Assembly (NCBI GenBank): GCA_016185705.1
Contig: JACPMZ010000006.1
Location: forward strand, 1 to 47,014
Reading direction: 5' to 3'
From: Candidatus Woesearchaeota archaeon
GTDB lineage: Archaea; Nanobdellota; Nanobdellia; Woesearchaeales; UBA10216
DNA length: 47,014 nucleotides
Shown here: in pieces, positions 8,782 to 16,427 of the stretch
Layout: the number at the start of each line of letters is the position of its first letter
Numbering within the stretch: the first letter of the stretch is position 1
Notes under the pieces: model-generated
Seen by the model: the letters and a program-made list of their open reading frames with translations, nothing else
Database searches by the model: none
What the model was told of the DNA's origin: nothing
Made by a program: the position numbers and the translations under genes

Positions 8782-9558
8782 ATGATGGCGAGGTTTCAGA
8801 AAACGGTTTCCAAGGGAAGCAGGTTCAACCAGATTTACGTTCCTAAAGACATGGAAGGCCTGATTGAGGCAGGCGACATGGTTGAGGTCAGGCTGGTCAA
8901 GAAGCATGCGCAGCTGCATTACCCAGCAGGGCTGGAAAGGCTGTCCGAGTTCAAGGAAAAGCTGATTGGAGACGTGTTTTCATTCCTGTCCGGAATTGAC
9001 AGAGTTGAACGCATATTTGTGGTTGGCTCTTTCCTGACTGAAAAGGTAAGCTACAACGACATTGACTTGGTCCTGATAGTATCTGGGAAAAGTGACGGCT
9101 TTGAAGAATCAGTGCACAGCAGGCTTACCGACAAGTTTAATCTGAAGTTTCACATAATCGCCATTGAAAAGGAAAGGTTTGAGCGCTTACTGAAAATATG
9201 CCCCTTAACCAAGTCAATGTTCAGCAGTTTCGTATGCAACAGGCCAATTGAACTGCCTGATGAAAGGCTGGTTGACAGGAAGCACATAAGGTTCCTGCTG
9301 ATGATGCCGCAGGACTTGCTGCATGTGAGGCTTGGCAGCAGGGTTTTCTTTGACAATTTAAGAAGGGTTGTGACTATTGAAAGGTTTTTAAGAAATGAAA
9401 GCCTGAACTCAGCTTCCATAAACAGGGAAGTTAAAAAACTGGTAAAAGGAAGTCTGTATGACAAATTAAGGGCTAGCGAGGAAATAGAGGAAAACTCGGT
9501 GGCGTTTTTAAGAAAGCTTATAAGAGCAAAGCTGGCTTCCATAGAGGGTTTGATTTAG
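8782..9558 (+). CDS. AbrB-like domain fused to a nucleotidyltransferase
   Basis: A 258-residue protein. Residues 8-40 resemble a SpoVT/AbrB DNA-binding fold (KGSRFNQIYVPK, then GDMVEVRL). Residues 65-130 carry a Pol-beta-type nucleotidyltransferase signature: GSF at 82-84 and NDID at 92-95 for metal binding. The last third is helical and basic. I chose ATG 8782, not the in-frame ATG 8740, because the latter lies upstream of the TATA box. The gene is followed after one base by a small helical protein, suggesting an operon reminiscent of MNT-type nucleotidyltransferase modules. Function is inferred from motifs only. Confidence 0.7.
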   Translation: MMARFQKTVSKGSRFNQIYVPKDMEGLIEAGDMVEVRLVKKHAQLHYPAGLERLSEFKEKLIGDVFSFLSGIDRVERIFVVGSFLTEKVSYNDIDLVLIVSGKSDGFEESVHSRLTDKFNLKFHIIAIEKERFERLLKICPLTKSMFSSFVCNRPIELPDERLVDRKHIRFLLMMPQDLLHVRLGSRVFFDNLRRVVTIERFLRNESLNSASINREVKKLVKGSLYDKLRASEEIEENSVAFLRKLIRAKLASIEGLI

Positions 9559-9559
9559 G

Positions 9560-9874
9560 ATGGGAAAAAACAGGGACGTGCAGGAGCTTACCAACCTGAT
9601 GTCAAGGGCCCTGAGGCACAAAATAGGCTCCATCGTAAACAAGGACGAATTCTACTCTGGCAAATACGCAAAGGATGCTGAGAACATAATGAAAGAAGCT
9701 GAAAAGGTAATGCTGAGGCACAACTGGAACAAAGATGATAAAGCTGAAATAAAAGAGCTGCTAAAAGTTAAGCTGGGAAAAGAGCTTAAAGAAAAGGATT
9801 TTCTGGACAACAAAAAGTTTGACATAATGGAAGCGGAAATGGGCAAGGCCTTAAGCAGGCTTGGCCTTAACTGA
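9560..9874 (+). CDS. Small helical protein of unknown function, paired with the nucleotidyltransferase
   Basis: A 104-residue, strongly charged (Lys/Glu-rich), probably all-helical protein with no motif I recognise. Its ATG lies directly after the stop of the nucleotidyltransferase gene, so the two are surely co-transcribed and probably functionally linked. By analogy with nucleotidyltransferase toxin/antitoxin pairs it could be the partner or target protein. There is no signature such as RxxxxH (HEPN) that would establish this. Confidence 0.65.
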   Translation: MGKNRDVQELTNLMSRALRHKIGSIVNKDEFYSGKYAKDAENIMKEAEKVMLRHNWNKDDKAEIKELLKVKLGKELKEKDFLDNKKFDIMEAEMGKALSRLGLN

Positions 9875-9998
9875 TTGAACCTGCCTGCTTCAGTGGGTAG
9901 TTAGCATTCAGCGTTTCTGAGATTTCACGCATAATAATAAGGGATGGAGAGTGAAAAAGTGAGCAGAATTTGAGCTGGCGGGACGAATCTGATACTTA

Positions 9999-10018
9999 TT
10001 ACTTGACTTTACATTACC
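9999..10018 (+). repeat. Solo right-end-like remnant of the 143-bp element
   Basis: TTACTTGACTTTACATTACC resembles the right end of the MITE-like family (CTTAACTTGACATTACC) with a small insertion. The preceding 100 bases contain only a weak TTTCAC...GTGAAA fold-back and no clear left end, so this is at best a decayed copy. It lies directly upstream of the PEBP gene's TATA box. Confidence 0.35.
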
Positions 10019-10053
10019 GAAAATATTAAAAAGTCATGTGCTTAATTGCCTGT

Positions 10054-10599
10054 ATGAGGCCGCTGCTTTTGTGCTTTATGCTGCTGGTTTCAGCCTGCGC
10101 AGCTGAAAATGTTGAGAAGGATGCTGAACCCCCTGTGGAAGTATCCGGAAACGAGGTGACTGCTATGAAATTATCAAGCCCGGCTTTTGATGACAGCGCA
10201 GTGATTCCTGCCAGGTTTACGTGCGAGGGCGAGGATGTCAGTCCTGAGCTGAGGATAGAGGATGTTCCTGCTGATGCAAAAAGTCTTGTGCTGATTGTGG
10301 ATGACCCTGACGCTCCTCCGAAGGTTTGGGAGCACTGGACTGTCATCAACATTCCTGCTGATACTGCTGTTATTTCTGAAAACTCTGTTGTCGGCACTCA
10401 GCTTATGAACGATTTTCAGCGTGTTGACTGGGGCGGCCCCTGCCCTCCGCCGGGAAAGGTGCATCATTACAATTTTAAGCTCTATGCTTTGGACACTGTT
10501 CTCGAGCTTGATTCCTCTGCCACCAAGCAGGACGTCGAGAGGGCAATGGAAGGCCGCATAATTGAAGAAACAGTTTTAATCGGAACGTATGAGAGGTAA
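10054..10599 (+). CDS. PEBP/YbhB-family lipoprotein
   Basis: A phosphatidylethanolamine-binding-protein family member with an N-terminal lipobox (LLVSAC, Cys15), so lipid-anchored outside the cell. The YbhB/YbcL core is visible: SPELRIEDVPADAKSLVLI, DDPDAP, WEHWTVINIP, the GGPCPPPG ligand-loop motif and HHYNFKLYAL. ATG 10054 is preferred over ATG 10036 because the TATA-like ATATTAAAAA is 27 bases upstream of it. The bacterial and archaeal role is poorly defined; family members bind small anionic ligands. It is convergent with the RNase H-like gene, overlapping by 24 bases. Confidence 0.85.
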   Translation: MRPLLLCFMLLVSACAAENVEKDAEPPVEVSGNEVTAMKLSSPAFDDSAVIPARFTCEGEDVSPELRIEDVPADAKSLVLIVDDPDAPPKVWEHWTVINIPADTAVISENSVVGTQLMNDFQRVDWGGPCPPPGKVHHYNFKLYALDTVLELDSSATKQDVERAMEGRIIEETVLIGTYER

Positions 10600-11085
10600 T
10601 CTTTCCTCAATCATGTCAACGGCTTTCTTTATGCTTATTTTCCTGCTTATTACAATGCTTTTGACCTCATCTGAATAGTCTGTTTTTCCTTCTCTGAGAA
10701 GCGTTTTGTCTATTCTTTTCAGCAGCGCTTCGTACTGCTTGTAGGCAACGTATGCTGCTGCGAGCGCGTCTTTCTGGTGGGAATTTTCTGTTTGAAATCC
10801 TTTGGCTATTGCATTTTTTTCTGCTTCCGGAAGGTCGTAGGAAGGCACCGCTTTTTTTGCCCCTGTCTTGGCAGCATATTTGCTGACCAGCTCAGGGCAC
10901 TTTCGTCTGTCTGTTCCCACAATTAACGGAGTGCCGTGTTTTGTGGTTTCTTTTATCATCTGGCTTAGATTGAGTTTTTTTGATGACTTTACTTTTATGG
11001 CTTCGCCATCAATGCTGAGCAGTGCGTACGCTGACGTAGTTCCAGGGTCTATTCCGACAATGAGCTGTTTTCTAGAGCCAGTCAT
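10576..11085 (-). CDS. RNase H-fold (DUF460-like) putative nuclease
   Basis: A 169-residue protein starting with the RNase H/RuvC-type strand GIDPGTTSAYALLS (first catalytic Asp in GIDPG). A second acidic strand VGTDRRKCPE and a terminal acidic motif HQKDALAAAYVAYK complete the usual catalytic set. This is the core of the archaeal DUF460 family, predicted RNase H-like nucleases, here without the longer C-terminal extension seen in some members. The start overlaps the end of the CorA gene by 14 bases, so the two form an operon. Confidence 0.75.
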   Translation of the reverse strand: MTGSRKQLIVGIDPGTTSAYALLSIDGEAIKVKSSKKLNLSQMIKETTKHGTPLIVGTDRRKCPELVSKYAAKTGAKKAVPSYDLPEAEKNAIAKGFQTENSHQKDALAAAYVAYKQYEALLKRIDKTLLREGKTDYSDEVKSIVISRKISIKKAVDMIEERLPLIRSD

Positions 11086-12049
11086 TTTTTATGAAGCTTG
11101 CCAGTGTTACTCCGGTAACTGTTATCATTGCTGCCATGATCAGGTAAAAGCCGTATTGGTGCTCTGCCAGGGGGAGATGCGCAAAGTTCATGCCATATAT
11201 GCTCGCAACCAGCGTTGGGATAAGCAGCAGCGCTGCGTAGGACGTGATTTTTTTAATGACGACATTCAGCTCATTGGCAGTGATTGCAGACAAATTGGAT
11301 ACTGAAGTTGCGTAAACAGTCAGCACGTCAGTTACCATGTCTTTCTGTGCTGATGACAGGTCTATCTGGTGCAGGAATGTTTCATGGAGGTCAACCAGCA
11401 TCCCGGCGCTTTCCGGGTCCATCTCTATCTTGGCAACTCCTATCCTTATCAGGGATATTACTCTTGTGGTGGCCCAGAACTGCCTGCTTAACCTGAACAG
11501 CTGGCTTTTTAGGGCAAGTATGTCCTCTACCTTTATTCTCGAATCGCCCCTTACCCTTGATGCCCTGGATTCAATGTCCTTTATTCGCTTCTCAAGCGTT
11601 CCCAGCACGTCATAATTCTCATCCACGTCCTCCTTCAGGAAGTTGTACAATAGGTGGCCTACGCTCCTGACCTGAACCTTCTCAAAGCTTTCAGCTATGT
11701 CATCCACTATTTCGTTATAAAAGTCAGATGGCGCGGAAACAGCAACAATCATTGCCCTGTTCGTCATAATGAAAAGCAGGTTTGAATAAGCTATTGCGTT
11801 CTTGTTCACGTGCGGAGTTCGCATGACAAACTGGAATGGCTTGGCAATGTATCTTCTGCTGTGCGTTTCCTTTGAAAATGTGCGCAGGGGCTCGCCTTCA
11901 ATTTTGAAGTCCTTGATTATCCTTTTTATCTCGGCTTCATTCGGCTGGGTGAGGAATATGAAAAGCTTCTCATCCTTCCTGGGCAGGTGAAAATCCAGGC
12001 TGCTCCCTGTATTCACCTTTCCATTCCTGAATAGAAGGTATTTTATCAT
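11072..12049 (-). CDS. corA: CorA-type magnesium/divalent cation transporter
   Basis: A 325-residue CorA protein: an N-terminal cytoplasmic alpha/beta domain, a long helical stalk with many charged residues, and two C-terminal membrane helices. The invariant YGMNF loop is present (GMN at residues 286-288). The short basic tail KNDWL is typical. An in-frame codon lies much further upstream (12241), but only ATG 12049 begins the conserved sequence and lies downstream of a TATA-like CTTTAAATATT. The protein forms a pentameric channel for Mg2+ in the cytoplasmic membrane. Confidence 0.92.
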   Translation of the reverse strand: MIKYLLFRNGKVNTGSSLDFHLPRKDEKLFIFLTQPNEAEIKRIIKDFKIEGEPLRTFSKETHSRRYIAKPFQFVMRTPHVNKNAIAYSNLLFIMTNRAMIVAVSAPSDFYNEIVDDIAESFEKVQVRSVGHLLYNFLKEDVDENYDVLGTLEKRIKDIESRASRVRGDSRIKVEDILALKSQLFRLSRQFWATTRVISLIRIGVAKIEMDPESAGMLVDLHETFLHQIDLSSAQKDMVTDVLTVYATSVSNLSAITANELNVVIKKITSYAALLLIPTLVASIYGMNFAHLPLAEHQYGFYLIMAAMITVTGVTLASFIKNDWL

Positions 12050-12118
12050 GCGCTGCCCGCCTGTTTTATGTGCATAATTATGCCCTTTTGCAATATTTAA
12101 AGGTTGCTTTTTTGGGGT

Positions 12119-12174
12119 GTTGGTAAAAGAGGGACTGGTAAATGACGACTGGTAAAAAACGACTGGGCGGGAGT
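12119..12174 (+). repeat. Four 14-bp tandem repeats (GACTGGTAAAnnnn)
   Basis: GACTGG recurs at 12133, 12147 and 12161 with a 14-bp period, preceded by a variant GTTGGTAAAAGAGG at 12119. Close by are two copies of CTGTCGCAG (12182 and 12197). The array sits between the corA promoter and the small membrane-protein gene at 12225. It could be an iteron-like binding site or replication slippage; nothing else in the sequence decides this. Confidence 0.6.
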
Positions 12175-12224
12175 AAGGGTTCTGTCGCAGTATCGCCTGT
12201 CGCAGAACGGCTGACACATAAAAG

Positions 12225-12443
12225 ATGATTAATATGAGCAAAAAACAACCAGTTTGGAAGTGGCGTTATCTATTTTTGGGGATTTTCACTTCTTGGCTGT
12301 TCATTGATTTGCTTGCTTTAGCAGTAACAAACAGGTTTGATATGTTTAGAACTACCATAACCTTTTTGGGGTGGTTATCTGTTCTGATTTATTGTTACGT
12401 CTATGCAGTTGTTCCTATTGTTCTTAAAAAGAGTGTTGGTTAA
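12225..12443 (+). CDS. Small two-helix membrane protein, unknown
   Basis: A 72-residue hydrophobic protein with two predicted membrane helices (about residues 15-36 and 42-66) and a basic start (MSKKQPVWKWR). I do not recognise the family. Base composition is more AT-rich than the core genes, like the convergent operon at 12375-13449, which it overlaps by 69 bases. No TATA box sits at the usual distance. Initiation could be at ATG 12225 or 12234. Confidence 0.5.
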   Translation: MINMSKKQPVWKWRYLFLGIFTSWLFIDLLALAVTNRFDMFRTTITFLGWLSVLIYCYVYAVVPIVLKKSVG

Positions 12444-12890
12444 ACTTTCTGTTTCTATACAAAATTCGTGTCTGGACTTTGAGGTTTCCCCTATCCTCAA
12501 ATCAAACTGAACTTTTCTAAACGCACCTTGTGGAGGAATTATGTAATTATCACAACTTTCACCATCCTTTGCTTCCAAAAGTTTACAATCATAATCAACA
12601 AAATCGGGAGCTTCAAAAGTCGTTTTTACTGAATTTCCCAAAACGTATGAATTTCTTATGCTGACTATTAATCCCCCATCATTTGTATAGTTGCTTTCAT
12701 CATAATAGCTATCCCTAAAGGTTTGCTTAAAATCCGTATGGGAATAGCTTGACAACCACAAAAAACCAGAATTTTGAATAAAGAAAAGTTGGGGCGAAAA
12801 GATTAACCCTATCACCAACCCTATTGCGAGTGTGGTGAACGGGTTCTTAATGAAATTCCACAATTTAGAAAGTTTTTTCCCCATTGTCAT
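12375..12890 (-). CDS. Membrane-anchored extracellular protein, unknown
   Basis: 171 residues: a short cytoplasmic basic start, one membrane helix (about residues 18-40), then an exported domain rich in Asn, Asp and Tyr with four or five cysteines (CKLLE, SCDNY, EFCIE, NNC) that could form disulfides. No known family is recognised. Its ATG overlaps the stop of the lipoprotein gene (ATGA), so it is the third gene of a tightly coupled zinc-ribbon/lipoprotein/membrane-protein operon. The AT-rich codon use sets the operon apart from the housekeeping genes. Confidence 0.7.
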   Translation of the reverse strand: MTMGKKLSKLWNFIKNPFTTLAIGLVIGLIFSPQLFFIQNSGFLWLSSYSHTDFKQTFRDSYYDESNYTNDGGLIVSIRNSYVLGNSVKTTFEAPDFVDYDCKLLEAKDGESCDNYIIPPQGAFRKVQFDLRIGETSKSRHEFCIETESLTNTLFKNNRNNCIDVTINQNR

Positions 12891-13303
12891 GAACCAGAAA
12901 TTGTGAGTTGCACATTAAGCACTGATTTAATATCTCCCCCTTTATCTTGAAGCGTTGCAGATATTTGCAGAGGTGTGTTCACGCATTTTTCTTCGTCATT
13001 ACGATTTTGCAGATAGTATTCAAAATCTTTAGTTATGGCAATCCTATATTGTTGTGGAGTTACTTCAACATCTTGTTCATCAGGGTAACCTCTTAAACAT
13101 TCTTTGTCATAAACATATTTAATCTGCCCAGTGAATGTATTTTGAGTTGGATTTACCAAGAAAAATTTCATTGTGAAAGGTTCTTGTTTTGACGTTATGA
13201 AATCCGTTGTTTTTCCTTCGGCTGAAAGGTGGGGCTGTTGAGTTTGACAGCCGACTATGAATATTACAAAAATCAAAAGCAGCAAGGATATCGTTTTTCT
13301 CAT
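12887..13303 (-). CDS. Lipoprotein of unknown function
   Basis: 138 residues beginning with a signal peptide and lipobox (VIFIVGC, Cys19). The exported part looks like a small beta-sandwich (FTMKFFLVNPTQNTF, TGQIKYVYDKEC, LNVQLTIS), as in proteins that bind an envelope partner. The start is fixed by a clear GGAGG Shine-Dalgarno sequence 7 bases upstream of ATG 13303, inside the end of the zinc-ribbon gene. It is the second gene of the operon; the next gene encodes another exported protein, so the two may interact. Confidence 0.7.
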   Translation of the reverse strand: MRKTISLLLLIFVIFIVGCQTQQPHLSAEGKTTDFITSKQEPFTMKFFLVNPTQNTFTGQIKYVYDKECLRGYPDEQDVEVTPQQYRIAITKDFEYYLQNRNDEEKCVNTPLQISATLQDKGGDIKSVLNVQLTISGS

Positions 13304-13449
13304 TTTTTCCCTCCTTTCTTTCTTGGTTTGTCCCAGTATGCACTTTTGCATTTCGGGCAGATTACGGGGTATTCTTTGTTGCGGGGTATCCATTCGTGCG
13401 TGCATCTTTCGCATTTGTAGCCGTCAAACGTGATTTTTACCTTTGCCAT
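13300..13449 (-). CDS. Small zinc-ribbon protein (49 aa)
   Basis: A 49-residue protein with two zinc knuckles, CERC at residues 13-16 and CPKC at 31-34, then SAYWDKPRKK and a basic tail. The pattern (C-x2-C, W-x-PR, P-x2-CPKCKS-x-YWD) is a common archaeal rubredoxin-like/zinc-ribbon small protein, probably nucleic-acid or protein binding. TATA GTTTAAATAG (13471-13480) is about 27 bases upstream, so the message is leaderless. It heads the operon with the lipoprotein and membrane protein, and its stop overlaps the next start (ATGA). A palindrome lies directly upstream of the TATA box. Confidence 0.75.
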   Translation of the reverse strand: MAKVKITFDGYKCERCTHEWIPRNKEYPVICPKCKSAYWDKPRKKGGKK

Positions 13450-13481
13450 ACAGAGCCGTAAGCGTTACTTCTATTTAAACT

Positions 13482-13497
13482 TTACCTTTTAAGGTAA
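13482..13497. promoter_or_regulatory. Palindrome TTACCTT-TT-AAGGTAA upstream of the zinc-ribbon operon
   Basis: A perfect inverted repeat with 7-bp arms adjoins the BRE/TATA of the zinc-ribbon operon. The overlapping word GTAATACCTGAAGGcGTAAG (from 13494) recurs as GTTATACCTGAATAGGTAAG at 13550, next to the divergent promoter. One regulator may therefore control both directions. Confidence 0.45.
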
Positions 13498-13553
13498 TAC
13501 CTGAAGGCGTAAGAAAGCGAACATTTATATATAAGCTTTACTTACTAAAGTTA

Positions 13554-13567
13554 TACCTGAATAGGTA
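13554..13567. promoter_or_regulatory. Palindrome TACCT-GAAT-AGGTA in the divergent promoter
   Basis: An inverted repeat with 5-bp arms lies at the expected transcription start downstream of TATA TTTATATATAAG (13522-13533), ahead of the truncated gene at 13582. It is related in sequence to the site at 13482-13513. Confidence 0.45.
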
Positions 13568-13581
13568 AGGAGTTGGTAGAA

Positions 13582-13728
13582 ATGGAGAACGAAAAGTATG
13601 CAATAAGAAAAGCGATAAGCCAGCCGACACTTACCAGCCACAGATTAACCAACACCCTTTTTTGGCTTTTGGCAGCAGCGCCGTTACAGCTGTTACCGCT
13701 GCTGCGAAACAGCATCTGCTGGATTTAG
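13582..13728 (+). pseudogene. Truncated gene start (48 codons) read into a fold-back element
   Basis: A good start context is present: a TATA box at 13522, an AAGGAG Shine-Dalgarno at 13567 with a 9-base spacer, and ATG 13582. The first ~25 codons (MENEKYAIRKAISQPTL...) look like a real protein start. The frame then enters the fold-back element at 13657 and stops at TAG 13726. I infer a gene truncated by insertion or deletion, leaving its promoter and operator. The original product is not recognisable. It could instead be a functional 48-residue peptide. Confidence 0.4.
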
Positions 13729-13749
13729 CAGCACCCGAAAACCAACAAG
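13657..13749. repeat. Fold-back element with GCAGCAGC arms
   Basis: The outer ends are imperfect inverted repeats (CCTTTTTTGGCTTTTGG versus the complement of CCCGAAAACCAACAAGG). The core pairs GCAGCAGCG with CGCTGCTGC around GTTACAGCTGTTAC. It resembles the GC-rich palindromes at 8604 and 16428. The right flank CCGAAAAC-CAACAA also recurs at 16529, suggesting a second decayed element family. Confidence 0.45.
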
Positions 13750-13793
13750 GCCAATGCAAAACACTTAAAAACACCCTGCTTTTAGTTTTTTTC

Positions 13794-14477
13794 ATGGAAG
13801 CTGTGGTAAAGGATGTTGTGAGGGAAACGCCTACGGTGGTTATTGTAAAGCTGAGCTTTAACGGCAACCCCTTTTCCTTTAAGCCGGGCCAGTTTCTGCA
13901 GGTTGTTCTGGAAAAGGATGGCAAGATGATTCGCAAGCCGTACTCTATCTCCTCAAGCCCCGGCACAAACGGCAGCGTTGAGTTCTGCGTCAAGGTTGTT
14001 CCTGACGGTTTCGCTTCCAATTATCTCGCGAATCTGAAGCCTGGGCAGAAGCTTGGGATTCTTGGCCCTTTCGGCCACTTTGTTTTGCAGGAAAAGATTG
14101 CCAATGACTTGGTCTTTATGGCTGCCGGCACTGGCATTTCCGCAATCAAGCCCCTGGCAGAGGAGGCATTGCAGCGTGCATCAGAAAATGTCTGGCTGTT
14201 CTTTGGTGTGCGCTCGGAGCAGGAAATTATTTACAGGCAGCTGTTTGAGGCGCTTGCTTCTAAGCATCTTAATTTTCATTTTGTTCCTGTTTTGAGCAAA
14301 TCTGGCAATTCAGAATACGAACATGGCCGCGTGCAGGATGCGTTCAAAAAGCTTATAGCTCCGGGCAGTCAGGATGTTTACATCTGCGGCTTGCACGTCA
14401 TGGTTGATGAAGTCAGGGCTTTGTGCAAGGAGCTCGGCTTTCCCAATGAAAAAATCCATTATGAGAAGTATATTTAG
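13794..14477 (+). CDS. FAD/NAD(P)-binding oxidoreductase of the ferredoxin-NADP reductase family
   Basis: 227 residues. The FAD-binding beta-barrel shows the RKPYSISS flavin motif (residues 43-50). The pyridine-nucleotide half begins with GILGPFGHF, then AAGTGISAIKPL for pyrophosphate binding, FFGVRSEQEIIY, and the terminal YICGLHVMV and EKIHYEKYI. There is no iron-sulfur cluster or fused ferredoxin domain, so it is a stand-alone reductase whose electron partner is encoded elsewhere. ATG 13794 starts the conserved barrel and has TATA-like CTTAAAAACAC 27 bases upstream; longer in-frame starts lie inside the fold-back element. RtcA follows after 3 bases. Confidence 0.88.
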   Translation: MEAVVKDVVRETPTVVIVKLSFNGNPFSFKPGQFLQVVLEKDGKMIRKPYSISSSPGTNGSVEFCVKVVPDGFASNYLANLKPGQKLGILGPFGHFVLQEKIANDLVFMAAGTGISAIKPLAEEALQRASENVWLFFGVRSEQEIIYRQLFEALASKHLNFHFVPVLSKSGNSEYEHGRVQDAFKKLIAPGSQDVYICGLHVMVDEVRALCKELGFPNEKIHYEKYI

Positions 14478-14480
14478 ACA

Positions 14481-15581
14481 ATGATAAGCATTGACGGCTC
14501 TTATCTTGAAGGCGGCGGCCAAATCCTGCGAACAGCCCTGGGGCTTTCAGCTGTAACTATGCAGCCCTTTGAAATAATTAACATCAGAAAGAACAGGCCT
14601 AAGCCGGGCCTCAGAAACCAGCATTTGAGCTGTGTAAAAGCGGTTGCTGAGCTGTGTAATGCCCGTTACGAGGGCGCTGAAGTTTCGTCCACCGCAATCA
14701 AATTTTATCCCGGCGATATAAAAGCGAGAACATTATCCGTTGATATCGGAAGCGCTGGTTCAATTACATTGCTGCTGCAGTCTCTGCTGCTGCCTGTAAT
14801 CTTTGGCGGTAAGAAATTCAGAATCAGGGCAGTTGGCGGCACTGACGTTCCGTTTTCCCCGCCTGCTGATTATTTTGCCAATGTTTTGCTGCCGCATTTA
14901 AGAAAATTTTGCCATGATATTGAATACAAAATTGAAAAAAGGGGCTTTGTTCATGAAGGCGGCGGCAAAGCCGAACTAATCGTTAAACCTAAGTTTCCGT
15001 TGAGCAGCTACGGCAGTTTCACTGAGCTTGTTGCTGCAGTCAGAAGCGATGCTGCTGCTAAAATTTCCCTGACAAGTCAGGGAAAGCTGCTGCAGGTCCG
15101 CGGCTCTTCAGTTGCTTCTGTTGATTTGCAAAAATCTGAGGTTGCTGAAAGGCAGGCAAAAGCTGCAAAGAGCAGTTTGATTGATTTGAATGTTCCAGTA
15201 AATATCAGCAGCAGTTATTCTAAGACCTCTTCAATCGGCTCTGTGATTTCTTTGTGGGCTGTTTTTTCAGAGCAGGATGATGTTTCGCAGGTTAACCCTG
15301 TTATACTCGGCAGCAGCCAGCTTGGCGAGCGGGGCAGACCTGCTGATGATGTGGGAAAGCAGGCTGCACTGCAGCTGCAGAAAGAAATCGGTTCAGGGGC
15401 AGCGGTTGACATGCATCTGTCTGACCAGCTGCTTCCGTTCCTTGCCCTAACCGCAGGGCAGCTTAAGGCTTCTGAAATAACGCCGCACTGCCTTACCAAC
15501 ATTTATGCAATAGAAAAATTCCTGGGCAAATGCTTTGAGGTTGATAAAATCAGCAACATTATATCTGTTAAACCAGCATAG
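14481..15581 (+). CDS. rtcA: RNA 3'-terminal phosphate cyclase
   Basis: 366 residues, full length for RtcA. The N-terminal EGGGQILRTALGLS motif binds nucleotide. The RPKPGLRNQHL region, DIGSAGSITLLLQ and GGTDVPFSPP motifs are all present. The adenylated catalytic histidine is His312 in MHLSDQLLPF. The enzyme converts RNA 3'-phosphate to 2',3'-cyclic phosphate with ATP. It is co-transcribed with the upstream reductase (3-base gap). Its end overlaps the convergent DUF5752-like gene by 14 bases. Confidence 0.95.
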   Translation: MISIDGSYLEGGGQILRTALGLSAVTMQPFEIINIRKNRPKPGLRNQHLSCVKAVAELCNARYEGAEVSSTAIKFYPGDIKARTLSVDIGSAGSITLLLQSLLLPVIFGGKKFRIRAVGGTDVPFSPPADYFANVLLPHLRKFCHDIEYKIEKRGFVHEGGGKAELIVKPKFPLSSYGSFTELVAAVRSDAAAKISLTSQGKLLQVRGSSVASVDLQKSEVAERQAKAAKSSLIDLNVPVNISSSYSKTSSIGSVISLWAVFSEQDDVSQVNPVILGSSQLGERGRPADDVGKQAALQLQKEIGSGAAVDMHLSDQLLPFLALTAGQLKASEITPHCLTNIYAIEKFLGKCFEVDKISNIISVKPA

Positions 15582-16341
15582 CCATTTTTAAGTCAGTTTC
15601 CAGTTCCATAACGTCGTACTTTATTTTTTTGCTTTCCCTTCCTGAGCTTGTTTTCAGCTCTTTCAGAAGTCTTCGCGCTTCTTCCATTTCATGCATGTCA
15701 ATGGCTTTCCTTGCCTGCTCTATAAGCCGCGTTATTTTTTCCTCGCCTGTGAATTGCGGCAGTTCAAGTTTGGGTTCTGTGTACCTTTGGCCGAGCAGCG
15801 CAGGCTTTGGCATCGTTTCCCTCTTCGGAGCAGCTATTTTCTCAATTGCCTCCGCTATCTCGACTTCAGCCCCTTTGCCCTGGCTCAGTTTCTCGCTGAT
15901 TTTCCTGTCTTTCCCGAGAATTTTTATGAAGCTCGTCTTGGAGGGCGCGGCTGACAGCTTTTCTGCCAGTTTCCTGTCCCCGACTACGTCGCGAACCCAT
16001 TCTGCAATGTCATTGTTCTCGCGATGCTGCATGAACACCCGGCCGTTCATTGTCCTTAACGACTTGGCAAGCTCTTCTAAGCTGCGGACGATTCTTCCGT
16101 CATTCAGCCACAGTGCTAATTCATGTTCCACTTTTTTGGAATGCCCTGTTTCTGTATGCCCCAAATCAATTTCCCTGAGAAATATTGGCTCTGGCTCAGG
16201 CGGTTCAGGCATTGGCGCAGCAGGCCTTTTGGCCTTGAAAAATCTGGAGAACCCTTTTTTCTTTTGCTCTGTCTGGGGTATGTGAAGCGCAGGGCTGATA
16301 GTCTTGTTTTCCCTTAGCTTGTGCCTTTTAGAAAGCTGCAT
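15568..16341 (-). CDS. DUF5752-like protein
   Basis: 257 residues with a basic N-terminus, a Pro/Glu-rich linker (PMPEPPEPEPIF) and a central module around residues 75-130. In that module LNDGRIVRSLEELAKSLRTM is followed by FMQHRENNDIAEWVRDVVGD and LAEKL. This is the pattern of the archaeal DUF5752 family, of unknown function. The C-terminal 60 residues form a charged helical hairpin (TPR-like). A GGGGTGG Shine-Dalgarno-like stretch precedes ATG 16341, and a TATA CCTATAAATAC lies about 40 bases upstream. Confidence 0.6.
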   Translation of the reverse strand: MQLSKRHKLRENKTISPALHIPQTEQKKKGFSRFFKAKRPAAPMPEPPEPEPIFLREIDLGHTETGHSKKVEHELALWLNDGRIVRSLEELAKSLRTMNGRVFMQHRENNDIAEWVRDVVGDRKLAEKLSAAPSKTSFIKILGKDRKISEKLSQGKGAEVEIAEAIEKIAAPKRETMPKPALLGQRYTEPKLELPQFTGEEKITRLIEQARKAIDMHEMEEARRLLKELKTSSGRESKKIKYDVMELETDLKMAMLV

Positions 16342-16427
16342 CCTGCCACCCCTTTTGGCTTGCTGCAGTTATGCTAGTATTTATAGGTTTGGGTTGTATT
16401 CAATCTGCTGCTGGTTTTTTGAAAGCA

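Noticed and set aside
12050-12241. A 64-residue N-terminal extension of CorA
   Set aside because: The extension has no family similarity, crosses the TATA region and the 14-bp repeats, and has no upstream promoter.
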